64,000 bases of DNA, taken from assembly GCF_023330685.1 (NCBI RefSeq), contig NZ_CP097128.1, positions 1,426,001-1,490,000 of the forward strand, in the 5' to 3' direction. Below the pieces are notes generated by a model. The model was not told where the DNA came from and did no database searches. It worked only from the letters and a program-made list of their open reading frames with translations. Position 1 is the first letter of the stretch; the number at the start of each line of letters is the position of its first letter. The position numbers and the translations under genes are program-made. This document shows positions 15,840-25,386 of the stretch, piece by piece. The stretch is from Conexibacter sp. DBS9H8 (lineage in GTDB: Bacteria; Actinomycetota; Thermoleophilia; Solirubrobacterales; Solirubrobacteraceae).

Positions 15840-18200
15840 ATGAGGTCATCGGCGCTGTGTCGCAGGACGGGCGTGTTCGGGGTGAGCCTGCTGCTCACCG
15901 TCCTGGTGGCGGCGGTGATGGCGTCATCGGCGTTGGCGGCCGAATGTGGCACGGGAACGCTCTCCGGCAAGACCTGCACCTACACCACGGCGGGTCAGAA
16001 CCAGTTCACGGTCCCCGCCGGGGTGACCGAGATCACGGTCACCGCCGTCGGAGGAGCGGGCGACGGCGGCGGCCCCGGCGCCGCCGGCGGGAGGGGGGCG
16101 ACAGTTACCGCCGACCTTCCGGTGTCCGCGGGGACCACCTACTACACGGAGGTTGGCGCGGCGGGCGCGACGGCGGGGGCAGGGGGCACCGCCTCGGACG
16201 TCCAGACCTGCTCAGACATCGCCTCCGGGTGCACCGACACAGGCATCGTCGGGTCCGACCCGCGCCTGCTCGTCGCCGCCGGCGGTGGCGGTGGTGGCGG
16301 GGGCACGTCCACGGTGGCCGGTGGGCCCGGCGGCAACGCCGGGACGGGCACGACCGGATCGACCTCGGGCATCGGCGGGGTCGGCTCGAGCACCACAACG
16401 GCCGGGGCGGAGGGCGGCAGCGCCGACTACACGTCGAGCACCGGCAGTGCGCCGACCGACTGCACCGGTGGCACCCCGGGCAGCGCCACAACCGGCGGGG
16501 CTGGGGAGACGGGTACGGAGGCGGGGGGCGGCGGCGGCGGCGGCTGGTTCGGCGGGGACGGCGGCTGTTCGGGCACCGACGCGGGCGGCGGTGGTGGTGC
16601 CGGGCTCAGCTACGTCGAGTCCTCGGCGACCGGCATCAATGTCAGTGCCCCGGCGGCGACGCCGGAGGTGGTCGTCACGTTCCTCGACCCGACCTCCACC
16701 CAGATCTCCTGCGCGCCCGCGGTCGTCCCGGTCGGCTCCTCAGCCTCCTGCAGCGTCTACGTCGTCGACAACGCATCAAGCCCGACGAGCCCGACGGGCA
16801 CCGTCAGCTTCAGCTCCACCGGCCTGGGCTCCTTCAGCTCCTCCAGTTGCACGCTCACCGCAAGCCAGAACGTCGCCGGCTACTGCACGGTCACCTACAC
16901 GCCGTCCAGCTTCAACCCCGGCTCCGTGCAGACCCTGTATGCGAGCTACGGCGGGGACACCGCCCACAGCACGTCTGAGGGCAGCACGACGGTGAGCACG
17001 AGCCTGCATCCGACGGCGACGGCGGTCAGTTGCTCTCCCACGTCGGTCACCGTCTCAGGCGGCTCGACCTGCACGGCCACCGTCCGCGACACCTCGAGCA
17101 GCGGGGTGAGCACGCCGACGGGGAACGTCAGCTTCAGCTCCAACAGTCCCGGTGCGTTCTCACCCACCAGCGCCTGCACGCTGACGAGCACGAGCACGTT
17201 CGGGACGGCCAGCTGCAGCGTCACCTACACCCCCTCAGCGATCGGCAGCGGCACCCACACGATCACCGCCGCCTACGTCGGCGACAGCTCCCACGCGGCG
17301 AGCTCGAGCACGACGACCGTCACGGTGTCGGGGCATCCGAGCACGGCGGCGCTCAGTTGCGCGAACCCGTCGGGCCAGCTCGGGGTGCCGATCACCTGCA
17401 CGGTCACCGTCTCTGACAGCGCCGGCGTGACCCCGGCCGGGACGGTGACGTTCGCCTCGACGCTCGCGGGCAGCTTCGCTCCGGCGGGCGGCTGTGGCCT
17501 TACGGGCACCGCGACCGCGGGCCAGGCGGCCTGCTCGGTCACCTTCACCCCGACCGCGCTGGGCAACGGCACGATCAGCGCCGCCTACCCCGGCGAGAGC
17601 GTGCTCGCGCCGAGCAGGGCGGCCACGACGATCAGCGTCGCCGCGGTGGCGACGAACGTCGCGGTGCCGGCGGCGTCCAAGCGGTTCCTCGCCGCCGGCC
17701 AGCGCGTCACCTTCACCACGACGGTGAGCGCGGCGGCCGGCAGCGCCCAGGTGAGCGGCGGAACGGTCACCTTCCACCTCCTCGACGGCGAGCGGTTGTG
17801 TGTCGCCACCGTCGGCGCCGGCGGGAGCGCGTCCTGCGCCACGAGCGCCCTTCGGGTCGGGATCTCGCGAGTGGTGGCGACCTACAGCGGCGCGACCGGG
17901 TTCGTCGCAGCGACCTCAGGCCCGCGGGTCGAGAAGGCGTTCCCCGGCATCACGATCATCATCCGCTCCCCCCGGCGCAACGGCACCTACCGCCGCGGCC
18001 AGTTCGTCCGTGTCGTCTACATCTGCCGGGCGACGGTCGGCCTGGCCCGCCGGCGCGGCTGCGTCGCCACCCAGCGTGACCACCAGCGGCTCAACACCCG
18101 GACCCTCGGCCGCCACGTCTTCCGGGTCACGGTGACGACACGGGCCGGGGTGCGCCGCACCGTCACCGTCGTCTACCGGGTGACCGCGCCGCGCGGGTGA
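15840..18200 (+). CDS. Secreted glycine-rich protein with Ig-like repeats
   Basis: A 786-residue exported protein. A signal peptide covers about residues 1-32 (VSLLLTVLVAAVMASSALAA). This supports the ATG at 15840 over one 29 codons earlier. A glycine-rich domain (about 60-270, many GGGGGG stretches) follows. Then come three to four Ser/Thr-rich bacterial Ig-like repeats of about 90 residues, each with a Cys pair and the pattern PTGTVSFSS...CxxTxTPS...Y.GDxxH. The basic C-terminal domain has spaced Cys (RSPRRNGTYRRGQFVRVVYICR). No LPXTG or membrane anchor is seen. Likely cell-surface or adhesive; function unproven. Its stop overlaps the GH3 gene (GTGA). Confidence 0.82.
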   Translation: MRSSALCRRTGVFGVSLLLTVLVAAVMASSALAAECGTGTLSGKTCTYTTAGQNQFTVPAGVTEITVTAVGGAGDGGGPGAAGGRGATVTADLPVSAGTTYYTEVGAAGATAGAGGTASDVQTCSDIASGCTDTGIVGSDPRLLVAAGGGGGGGGTSTVAGGPGGNAGTGTTGSTSGIGGVGSSTTTAGAEGGSADYTSSTGSAPTDCTGGTPGSATTGGAGETGTEAGGGGGGGWFGGDGGCSGTDAGGGGGAGLSYVESSATGINVSAPAATPEVVVTFLDPTSTQISCAPAVVPVGSSASCSVYVVDNASSPTSPTGTVSFSSTGLGSFSSSSCTLTASQNVAGYCTVTYTPSSFNPGSVQTLYASYGGDTAHSTSEGSTTVSTSLHPTATAVSCSPTSVTVSGGSTCTATVRDTSSSGVSTPTGNVSFSSNSPGAFSPTSACTLTSTSTFGTASCSVTYTPSAIGSGTHTITAAYVGDSSHAASSSTTTVTVSGHPSTAALSCANPSGQLGVPITCTVTVSDSAGVTPAGTVTFASTLAGSFAPAGGCGLTGTATAGQAACSVTFTPTALGNGTISAAYPGESVLAPSRAATTISVAAVATNVAVPAASKRFLAAGQRVTFTTTVSAAAGSAQVSGGTVTFHLLDGERLCVATVGAGGSASCATSALRVGISRVVATYSGATGFVAATSGPRVEKAFPGITIIIRSPRRNGTYRRGQFVRVVYICRATVGLARRRGCVATQRDHQRLNTRTLGRHVFRVTVTTRAGVRRTVTVVYRVTAPRG

Positions 18201-19387
18201 GGGGCTGCCGACAGCGGGCGAGGGCCGCCACGGTGGCGGCCCTCGTCGGCGGGCTGCTGCTCGCGCTCGCCGCGGCCGTCGCCAGCGGCGGCGAGACCCG
18301 CCCGGCCCCCGTCCGCAATCGCGCGTCGATGGGGGAAGCGCCGCGGGTCGGCTCGCTCACCCCCGCGGCGGCCCTCGCGATCGCCGGCCAGCACGTCATC
18401 GACGCCTACGCCGGCCCGAACCCGCCGCCGTCCCTGATCGCCGCGATCCGGGCGGGCCAGACCGCCGGGGTGATCCTCTTCTCCCCGAACGTCGCTGACC
18501 CGGCCGCCCTGCACCGGGCGGTCGCTGCGATGCAGGCCGCGGCCTCCGCGAGCCCCGAGCACCGGCCGCTGCTCATCCTCACCGACCAGGAGGGCGGGCT
18601 CGTCCGCCGTCTCCCCGGCGCCCCCGCCCTCTCCGAGCAGGCGATCGGGGCCCGACCGGACCGGCTGGCGCTGGCCGCCCAGGCCGGGGCGGGGGCGGCC
18701 GCCACCCTCCGCCGCGCCGGGGTCAACGTCAACCTCGCCCCCGTGCTCGACGTCTATCGCAGCCCCGGGAACTTCATCGATCAGTACGGACGCTCCTACT
18801 CACAGAACCCGGCGGTCGTCTCCCGGCTCGGGGCGCAGTTCATCCACGCCCAGCAGGCCGACCGGATCGCCGCGACCGCCAAGCACTTCCCCGGCCTCGG
18901 CAGCGCGACGCGGGCGCAGGACACGGACACCGTCCCGGTTCGCCTCGACGTCCCGCTCAGCGAGCTGCGCACCGTCGATGAGGCCCCCTACGTCGCGGCG
19001 ATCCGGGCCGGGGTCCGTCTCGTCATGGTCTCCTGGGCGGTCTACCCCGCCCTCGACCCGGCCCGCCCGGCCGGCCTGTCCTCGCGGGTGATCGGCGGTG
19101 AGCTGCGCGGTCGCCTCCACTTCCGCGGGGTGACGATCACCGACGCGATCGAGGCGGGTGCCCTCCGCGGCTACGGCGGCGTCGGCGCCCGCAGCGTGCT
19201 CGCCACCGCCGCCGGGGCTGACCTCATCCTCGCCTGCGCCCCCACCCCGCCGGCGAACACGCCGGCGATCGGACACGCGGCGGTGAGCGCGATCGCCGCC
19301 GCGCTGCTGGAGCACCACCTCAACCTCACCGCCCTCGAGGATTCCGGCGCCCGCGTCAGCGCTCTCCGCGCCTGGATTCGCCCCTGA
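18197..19387 (+). CDS. nagZ: Exported GH3 beta-N-acetylhexosaminidase-like protein
   Basis: A 396-residue glycoside hydrolase family 3 protein with an N-terminal hydrophobic export signal (about 10-33). Family motifs are GVILFSPNV, LILTDQEGGLVRRL, GVNVNLAPVLDVYRSPGNFIDQYGRSYSQNP, AKHFPGLGSATRAQDTD (the flexible His/Asp acid-base loop of NagZ enzymes) and GVTITDAIEAGAL (nucleophile Asp). It probably trims N-acetylglucosamine from cell-wall fragments outside the membrane. The GTG start overlaps the stop of the Ig-like protein gene, implying coupled expression. A small GC hairpin follows at about 19392-19409. Confidence 0.87.
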   Translation: MRGCRQRARAATVAALVGGLLLALAAAVASGGETRPAPVRNRASMGEAPRVGSLTPAAALAIAGQHVIDAYAGPNPPPSLIAAIRAGQTAGVILFSPNVADPAALHRAVAAMQAAASASPEHRPLLILTDQEGGLVRRLPGAPALSEQAIGARPDRLALAAQAGAGAAATLRRAGVNVNLAPVLDVYRSPGNFIDQYGRSYSQNPAVVSRLGAQFIHAQQADRIAATAKHFPGLGSATRAQDTDTVPVRLDVPLSELRTVDEAPYVAAIRAGVRLVMVSWAVYPALDPARPAGLSSRVIGGELRGRLHFRGVTITDAIEAGALRGYGGVGARSVLATAAGADLILACAPTPPANTPAIGHAAVSAIAAALLEHHLNLTALEDSGARVSALRAWIRP

Positions 19388-19444
19388 CCCCGCCGGACGC
19401 GCATCCGGCACGGGTGACGCCCGTTTCCTATAGGGTGGCTCGGC

Positions 19445-22339
19445 ATGAGGAGGAAAGGGGTCATCGCGGCGCTCGCCGCCGCGATCGTCATGTCGGTGCC
19501 CGCCGTCGCGTCAGCCCAGCCGACGCCGTACGGGACCGACAACTACGGCTATTTCAACGACGTGCTGCCGCCCGGGGCCAACGGGCTCGACACGCTGCCC
19601 CAGGCGCTCAGCTTCGAGACGATGAAGACCTACCCGCCGCACTCGATGGATCAGCTGCAGATGTACAGCTCGCTGACCACGGCGGCCCCGAACATCCAGC
19701 CCAGCCAGCTCGGGCTCTATTACAAGAGCTCGATCTTCGGTGTGCCGGCCGGGGATGTGACCAAGACCGAGTCGCCGGAGCCGGGCGTCACGATCGAGTG
19801 GGACAACTACGGCGTCCCGCACATCTACGGAGACACCCGCGCCGAGCTGATGTTCGGGATCGGCTGGGCGACCGCGGAGGACCGGCTGTTCCTGATCGAC
19901 GTGCTTCGCCACTACGGCGCCGGTGATCTCGCCTCCTTCGCCGGCGGCGCCAACGTGGCGACGGACGAGCAGGTCTGGCAGAGCGAGCCCTACACGGAGG
20001 CCGACCGTGTCGCGCAGGTCAACTACATCCGCTATGACCTCCCCGGCGGAGCCCAGGTCTACGCCGACGCGGCCAACTACGTCGCGGGGATCAACGCCTA
20101 CATCGCGGACATGCAGAACCCGCTCAATTCGCCGTCGATGGAGCCGGCCGAGTACACGCTGTTGCACATCACGCCGCAGCCGTTCACGGTGGAGGACCTC
20201 GTCTCGATCGCCACGCTCGTCGGGGGCATCTTCGGCAACGGCGGCGGCGGACAGCTCAACAACGCGATCCTGTACGAGCAGATGCTCGCCAAGTTCGGCC
20301 GTGAGCACGCGAACGTGCCCGGCTCCCCCGAGCTCGTGAAGGTCCCCGCACGCCGCCGGGGCGGCCGGGCGATCACGGCCCTGACCCGCCGCCCCGGCCG
20401 CCACCGCGCCCGTCATCACGGGCGCCACCGGCACACGGTGCGCGTCGACCACTCCGGCTTTGCGACGTTCATGAGCTTCGACGACCCGAAGGATCCGACC
20501 GCCCCGACCACCGTGCACGGTCACCGCTTCCCCTACCAGCAGCTGCCGATGCCCTCGCGCCGGGTCCTGTCGACGATCGCGCTGCCCGACCCCGGCTCGG
20601 TCCAGTACCCGAGTGAGGTGACCGGCGGTGCCCTGCCCCACCGCGTCTCCCCGTCCCTGTTGACGGCGGGGATCGCCAGCGCCGCCTCCCACGGGCTGTT
20701 CGCCTTCCCCCGGGCGATGTCCAACGCGCTGCTGGTCAGCGCCCGGCATTCGACCAACGGTCACCCGATCGAGGTGATGGGACCCCAGGTCGGCTACTTC
20801 GCCCCGCAGATCCTCATGGAGGAGGACATCCACGGACCGGGGATCGACGCGGCCGGGGCCGCGTTCCCGGGGGTCAACCTGTACGTCGAGCTCGGCCACG
20901 GGCCTGACTACGCGTGGTCGGCGACCTCGGCCGGGCAGAACATCATCGACACCTTCGCGGTGCGGCTGTGCAACCCGTCCGGCGGTCCGGTCTCGACGAG
21001 TTCGGACTACTACCTCTACCACGGCAGCTGCGTGGCGATGCAGGCGCTGACCGACAGCGAGTCCTGGAAGCCGAACCTCGCCGACTCGACGCCGGCGGGC
21101 TCGGTCACCTTCACGACCTACCGCACCGCCTACGGCCTCGTCACCGCCCGCGCCACCGTTCACGGGCGGCCGGTTGCCTACACGAACCTGCGCTCGACCT
21201 ACTTCCACGAGCTCGACTCGGCGCTCGGGTTCGAGGCGTTCAACACCCCGGCGGAGATCCGCAGCCCGCAGGACTTCTTCGACGCCGCCGACCAGATCGG
21301 CTACACGTTCAACTGGTTCTACGCCGACAGCAAGCACATCGGCTACTTCAACTCGGGGTTGAACCCGGTGCGGGCGCCCCACACCGACCCGCTGTTCCCG
21401 TCCTGGGCGTCCTCGGCCTGGGCGGGGTACAAGGGCACCCCGCAGCTCAGCCCGCAGACACTCGTCGAACGGGACACGCCGCAGTCGGCCCACCCCCACG
21501 TGATCGACCAGGCGTACCTGACGAGCTGGAACAACAAGCAGGCACCGGGTTACAACGACGCCGCCACCGGACAGCAGTACAGCTCGGTGTGGCGCTCCCA
21601 ACTGCTCGACGCCCAGATTCAGCATTACCTGAAGCTCGGGCACGGCAAGATGTCGCTGACGGACCTGGTCAACGCGATGGGCAGCGCCGGCACCCAGGAT
21701 CTCCGCGGTGTCGCGGTCCTCCCCTACGCGCTCAAGATCATCGGTCGGCTGCCGCGCTCGAGCCCGATCGCGACGGCGGTCGCGGAGCTGAGGACCTGGG
21801 TGGCCACCGGAGCGCACCGGATCAACACCGCCAACCCCGGTCCCCACGGGACCTACCAGCAGGGCGCCGCGGTGCAGCTGATGGACGCGTGGTATCCGCT
21901 GCTCGTCAACGCCGAGTTCGGCCGTGTGCTCGGCCCGAAGTTGCTCGCCACGGTCGAGTCGGACTACTCGATCGACAACCCGCCATACGGGCCGGGGCAC
22001 CTCGGCTCGTCCTTCGACGTCGGGTTCTACGGCATCGTTCAGGAGGACCTGCGCTCGATCCTCGCCGGCCATGTCGTCAAGGGCGGCCTCAACCGGATCT
22101 TCTGCGGCGCCGGGTCGCGCGCGGCCTGCCGCGCGGCGCTGATCCGGACGCTCACGCAGGCCGCCTCAGAGAGCGCCGACCAGGTCTACCCGGCGAGCGG
22201 TCCGTGCGCGGCGGGCGATCAGATGTGCGCTGACGCGATCAACTTCCGGGCGATCGGCACGATCTCGATGCCGATGATCGAGTGGGTCAACCGGCCCACC
22301 TTCCAGCAGGCCGACACCATCTACGGCCACATGAATTAG
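19445..22339 (+). CDS. Penicillin acylase-family (S45, Ntn-hydrolase) secreted enzyme
   Basis: A 964-residue exported Ntn-hydrolase with signal peptide (AALAAAIVMSVPAVASAQ). The alpha-chain part includes VTIEWDNYGVPHIYGDT and GWATAEDRLFLIDVLRHYGAG. A basic linker (about 302-335, RRRGGRAITALTRRPGRHRAR) is followed by FPRAMSNALLVSARHSTNGHPIEVMGPQVGY. The Ser in AMSNAL should become the N-terminal nucleophile after autocatalytic cleavage. Relatives cleave acyl groups from beta-lactams, acyl-homoserine lactones or other amides; the substrate here is unknown. A TATAGG -10 candidate lies just before the ATG. Confidence 0.85.
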   Translation: MRRKGVIAALAAAIVMSVPAVASAQPTPYGTDNYGYFNDVLPPGANGLDTLPQALSFETMKTYPPHSMDQLQMYSSLTTAAPNIQPSQLGLYYKSSIFGVPAGDVTKTESPEPGVTIEWDNYGVPHIYGDTRAELMFGIGWATAEDRLFLIDVLRHYGAGDLASFAGGANVATDEQVWQSEPYTEADRVAQVNYIRYDLPGGAQVYADAANYVAGINAYIADMQNPLNSPSMEPAEYTLLHITPQPFTVEDLVSIATLVGGIFGNGGGGQLNNAILYEQMLAKFGREHANVPGSPELVKVPARRRGGRAITALTRRPGRHRARHHGRHRHTVRVDHSGFATFMSFDDPKDPTAPTTVHGHRFPYQQLPMPSRRVLSTIALPDPGSVQYPSEVTGGALPHRVSPSLLTAGIASAASHGLFAFPRAMSNALLVSARHSTNGHPIEVMGPQVGYFAPQILMEEDIHGPGIDAAGAAFPGVNLYVELGHGPDYAWSATSAGQNIIDTFAVRLCNPSGGPVSTSSDYYLYHGSCVAMQALTDSESWKPNLADSTPAGSVTFTTYRTAYGLVTARATVHGRPVAYTNLRSTYFHELDSALGFEAFNTPAEIRSPQDFFDAADQIGYTFNWFYADSKHIGYFNSGLNPVRAPHTDPLFPSWASSAWAGYKGTPQLSPQTLVERDTPQSAHPHVIDQAYLTSWNNKQAPGYNDAATGQQYSSVWRSQLLDAQIQHYLKLGHGKMSLTDLVNAMGSAGTQDLRGVAVLPYALKIIGRLPRSSPIATAVAELRTWVATGAHRINTANPGPHGTYQQGAAVQLMDAWYPLLVNAEFGRVLGPKLLATVESDYSIDNPPYGPGHLGSSFDVGFYGIVQEDLRSILAGHVVKGGLNRIFCGAGSRAACRAALIRTLTQAASESADQVYPASGPCAAGDQMCADAINFRAIGTISMPMIEWVNRPTFQQADTIYGHMN

Positions 22340-22446
22340 GGCTCGGGCTCGCGAGGAGCCAGAACTCGCCGCCATGCGGCTCGGCGCGTGTGAGGAGGAA
22401 CGTTGCAGGTGCCCGTCGCGAGTGCGGCACGTCCGGCCCGGGACAG

Positions 22447-22533
22447 CGGAGGGGGCGGGATTCGAACCCGCGATGGGCTCACACCCATGCCGGTTTTCAA
22501 GACCGGTGCATTCAACCGCTCTGCCACCCCTCC
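22447..22533 (-). tRNA. tRNA-Ser (anticodon TGA)
   Basis: Class II tRNA on the minus strand: acceptor GGAGGGG/CCCCTCC with discriminator G, anticodon stem CCGGT/ACCGG and loop CTTGAAA (anticodon TGA), a long variable arm and T arm CGGG-TTCGAAT-CCCG. CCA is not encoded. It reads UCN serine codons. Confidence 0.96.
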
Positions 22534-22576
22534 GGGGACGCGACGGATGACGCATGGTAGTGGCACCATGGGGGCC

Positions 22577-23110
22577 ATGAGCATCCTGTCCACAGCCAAG
22601 ATGTACTTCAAGCGTCCGGCCAAGCGGGGGAGCGCGAGCGATCTCTACGACCACTCGGTCACGCTGCTGGACGGAAGCACCCTCGATCTCAACACGCTCC
22701 GGGGGCGGCCGACGCTGATCGTCAACACGGCGTCCAAGTGCGGTTTCACCCCCCAGTACGCCGGGCTCCAGCACCTGTATGAGACCTACGGTGAGCGCGG
22801 GCTGCAGATCCTCGGATCGCCGTCGGGCGATTTTGCCGACCAGGAGTTCGACAGCGCCGATGAGGTCGGCGCGTTCTGTCGGAAGAACTACGGCGTCAGC
22901 TTCCCGTTGACGGCGCCCACGAGCGTCCGGGCCGACCCCGACCCGCTCTGGTCAGACCTGATCACCCAGCCCAACAGCGCGCCGCCGAACTGGAACTTCA
23001 CCAAGTATCTGATCGACGCGGACGGCCACCTCATCCGCCGGTTCGGGACGAAGGTCAAGCCGGAGGCGCCGGAGGTGATCTCCGCGATCGAGGCCGCCCT
23101 TCCGGGCTGA
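22577..23110 (+). CDS. Glutathione peroxidase-family thiol peroxidase
   Basis: A 177-residue peroxidase that reduces hydroperoxides using thioredoxin or a low-molecular-weight thiol. The active-site stretch NTASKCGFTPQYAGL has Cys (C55) in place of selenocysteine. The second family box GSPSGDFADQEF and WNFTKYLIDADG, with the catalytic Trp/Asn, are present. The ATG at 22577 is chosen; an ATG three codons earlier (22568) is also possible. The gene lies between two opposite-strand tRNA-Ser genes. Confidence 0.9.
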   Translation: MSILSTAKMYFKRPAKRGSASDLYDHSVTLLDGSTLDLNTLRGRPTLIVNTASKCGFTPQYAGLQHLYETYGERGLQILGSPSGDFADQEFDSADEVGAFCRKNYGVSFPLTAPTSVRADPDPLWSDLITQPNSAPPNWNFTKYLIDADGHLIRRFGTKVKPEAPEVISAIEAALPG

Positions 23111-23140
23111 GCGCTCGCACGCGCCCACACCGCCCGCTGA

Positions 23141-23182
23141 CGGTCGCCGTCCGCCCCCCTTGGCGGGGACAGACGGCGACCG
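23141..23182. terminator. Bidirectional hairpin between glutathione peroxidase and tRNA-Ser
   Basis: A perfect 11-bp outer stem (23141-23151 with 23172-23182) is continued inward by a partial C/G-run stem. It sits between converging transcripts. There is no T-run, so its role as terminator is likely but unproven. Confidence 0.5.
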
Positions 23183-23191
23183 GTCAGTCAG

Positions 23192-23281
23192 CGGAGAGGA
23201 GGAGATTCGAACTCCCGATGGGGCTTTAAACCCCATACTCGCTTAGCAGGCGAGCGCCTTCAGCCACTCGGCCACCTCTCC
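23192..23281 (-). tRNA. tRNA-Ser (anticodon GCT)
   Basis: Class II tRNA on the minus strand: acceptor GGAGAGG/CCTCTCC with discriminator G, anticodon stem CTCGC/GCGAG, loop CTGCTAA (anticodon GCT), long variable arm, and T arm GGAG-TTCGAAT-CTCC. It reads AGC/AGU serine codons. Confidence 0.96.
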
Positions 23282-23331
23282 AGTTGGCTCCCCGACCCGC
23301 GGGGAGACGGCCAGTTTAGTGGCGTCCGGAC

Positions 23332-23988
23332 TCAGGCACGGGGCCGGGGTTCGGGCGCGGTCCCGAAGACGTGATCCCAGAACGGGGCCGACACCCCGTA
23401 GCCCCGGTCATGGTCCTGGAAGTGGTGGCGCATGTGCAGCTCCCGCAGGCGCTTGCCCAGCCACGTCGTCGGCCGGTGGTGGTGGACGTGGTAGTGGAGC
23501 ATGTCGTAGCTGAGGTAGCCGGCGAGGAAGGCGGCGCCGAACACCCAGAAGGCGGGCGCGCCGAGCACGAGGTAGAAGACGAAGTCGAACAGGACGGCCA
23601 GGGGCACCGACAGCGACGGGGGCATCACCAGCCGCATCGGGTCGTTGGGGTGGTCGTGGTGGACGCCGTGGATGATCCAGTGCAGCTCCCGGCCGAAGCC
23701 GCCCTCGGGCTCGAAATGGAAGACGATCCGGTGCAGCCAGTACTCGGTGAGTGTCCAGAACAGGTAGCCCGCAAGCACCCAGACGACGGTCATCACACCC
23801 GACCCGTCGGCGAGACCGATCACGAACATCGCGACGATGGCCGGGCCGAACAGCAGCGGCGGGACGGCGGGGTGGACGCGGGAGAGGCGGTCAAGCCACG
23901 CCCAGCGGAACATCGGCGGGGAGGCCCGAAGCACCTCCGAGCGGCTCATCCCCGCAAGTTCCTCGGACCGGTCAGCGAGCAGAGGCAT
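23332..23988 (-). CDS. Sterol desaturase/fatty-acid 2-hydroxylase-like membrane di-iron enzyme
   Basis: A 218-residue integral membrane protein with about four hydrophobic segments and the histidine clusters of the fatty-acid hydroxylase superfamily: YWLHRIVFH, IHGVHHDHPNDPMRLVMPP, HYHVHHH and HMRHHF. The HGVHHDHPxDxxRLVMPP box matches FA2H-type 2-hydroxylases, which hydroxylate fatty acyl chains. Because it adjoins carotenoid genes, a carotenoid hydroxylase role is an alternative, but its motifs are not the CrtZ pattern. It ends 4 nt from crtY on the same strand. Confidence 0.82.
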   Translation of the reverse strand: MPLLADRSEELAGMSRSEVLRASPPMFRWAWLDRLSRVHPAVPPLLFGPAIVAMFVIGLADGSGVMTVVWVLAGYLFWTLTEYWLHRIVFHFEPEGGFGRELHWIIHGVHHDHPNDPMRLVMPPSLSVPLAVLFDFVFYLVLGAPAFWVFGAAFLAGYLSYDMLHYHVHHHRPTTWLGKRLRELHMRHHFQDHDRGYGVSAPFWDHVFGTAPEPRPRA

Positions 23989-23991
23989 CCC

Positions 23992-25323
23992 CTAAGGATA
24001 TCGGGGCACCCGGCCCGACGCCGTCGCCGGGTCCGCCGCCCGCGGGCGCTCAGCTCCGCCGGGTCCGTCGCCCGCGGGCGCCCATCCCCGCCGGCCGGCC
24101 CGCCCCCACCCGCCGGCCAGGCTCGCCAGCGCCGCCGCGCCCATCTCGCGCACCGGCAGGGCCCGCACGGCGGCAAGCACGTCACGAGGGCCGCCGGCGT
24201 CGGTCATGAACCGGGCGAAGGCGTCCGGTTCCATCGCGGCAGCCGCCTGAAACAACCGCGCGGGGTCGGGGCTGCTCGCGAGCGCCTGCAGGAAGGCGCG
24301 GTCGAGGAGAAGGGTCCGGGGGTCGGCGACGTCGCCCGGGAGCGGACGCCCGGTGGCGACCGCTCCCGCCACCGCGCTCACCTGGCGCTGGATCCGGCTG
24401 TAGGCGTACCCGCTCGAGGGGCGGATCGCTCCCGCAGCCGCGCCGATCGTATAGAGGCCCGGGCCGCGCTCGGTCGGGAACCGGCGCGGGGTCATCGGGA
24501 TCAGCCCCCGTTCGCGGTGGCGGCACTCGTACCGGATCTCCGGCCAGCGCCGGGCGATCTCCTCGGCCAGGGCGGCGTCGCGGTCGACGGCAGGGGCGGC
24601 GAGCGGTTCGATCGCCGTGTGTTCGATCAGCGCCCGGGTCGGGGAGAACGGGAGCAGGTAGAGAAACGTGACCCCGACCCCGGCGTGGGGGAGGAAGTCC
24701 ATCAGGGTCGCCACGGCAGGGTTGAAGACCGGTCGGTCGGACTCGATCTCCCAGCCGACGAACCGCTGGGCGAAGTCGAGGCGGTCCGGTGGCGCCCCGG
24801 CAGCGAGGGGGCTGTGGGGGCCGAGCGCGTCGAAGACGAGCGGGGCCTCGAGGGTCCGTGCGGAGGTCGTGACCCTCACCGGCGCTCCGGGGCCGGGGCC
24901 GGGGCCGGGGCCGCAGACGGCGTCACGGACGCTCTCCCCGAGACAGAGGGTGACCGTCGGCGCCGCGTCGATCCGCTCCAGCGCGGCGACGTAGACCCGC
25001 TCGGCGGCCAGGTGGACGTAGGGGTGCCGGTGGCTGGTGGCGATCTGGACCCCGTCGGGTCCACCGACAGACCAGCTCGCCCAGCGGTGGGTGACCGCGC
25101 TGGGAAAGCGCAGGTCGGCGGTCTCCCACGTGCACCACGTGCGGTCGCGGGTGTAGCCGCGGCGGCGGTCGATCAGGGTGATCGACGAGCGGACTCCCGC
25201 GTCAAGCAGCGCGCAGGTCAGGGAGAGGCCGGACAGGCCGGCACCGAGGACGATGATCGGCGGATGGGTGGCGGGTCTCACGGCGGGCGGCGACGGGCAG
25301 GCGGTACCGTCTGGTCCCATCAT
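23992..25323 (-). CDS. crtY: Lycopene beta-cyclase (CrtY type)
   Basis: Closes the ends of lycopene to beta-ionone rings, using FAD as a non-redox cofactor. The N-terminal dinucleotide motif is VLGAGLSGLSL (about 25-35). The family region FPTERGPGLYTIGAAAGAIRPSSGYAYSRI is intact. The double ATG at 25323/25320 gives 443 residues; the last ~40 are an unconserved Gly/Ala/Arg-rich tail. It is divergent from crtI with a 63-nt shared intergenic region, so both promoters sit there. A monomeric CrtY, not the split CrtYc/Yd form of many actinobacteria. Confidence 0.85.
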   Translation of the reverse strand: MMGPDGTACPSPPAVRPATHPPIIVLGAGLSGLSLTCALLDAGVRSSITLIDRRRGYTRDRTWCTWETADLRFPSAVTHRWASWSVGGPDGVQIATSHRHPYVHLAAERVYVAALERIDAAPTVTLCLGESVRDAVCGPGPGPGPGAPVRVTTSARTLEAPLVFDALGPHSPLAAGAPPDRLDFAQRFVGWEIESDRPVFNPAVATLMDFLPHAGVGVTFLYLLPFSPTRALIEHTAIEPLAAPAVDRDAALAEEIARRWPEIRYECRHRERGLIPMTPRRFPTERGPGLYTIGAAAGAIRPSSGYAYSRIQRQVSAVAGAVATGRPLPGDVADPRTLLLDRAFLQALASSPDPARLFQAAAAMEPDAFARFMTDAGGPRDVLAAVRALPVREMGAAALASLAGGWGRAGRRGWAPAGDGPGGAERPRAADPATASGRVPRYP

Positions 25324-25386
25324 GCTGCACGGGCACGTCGGGCCGGGCCGCTCTCGCGCCCGCCCCCCAGCGACCGAGGTGGGCCG

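Noticed and set aside
16040-16640. GGC-rich tract as a CRISPR or satellite repeat
   Set aside because: It encodes the glycine-rich domain of the secreted protein in frame, with no regular spacer/repeat period.
23371-25386. Long open frame running into crtI from upstream
   Set aside because: High GC keeps this frame open, but it is antisense to the hydroxylase and crtY genes. The crtI homology begins exactly at the GTG at 25387.
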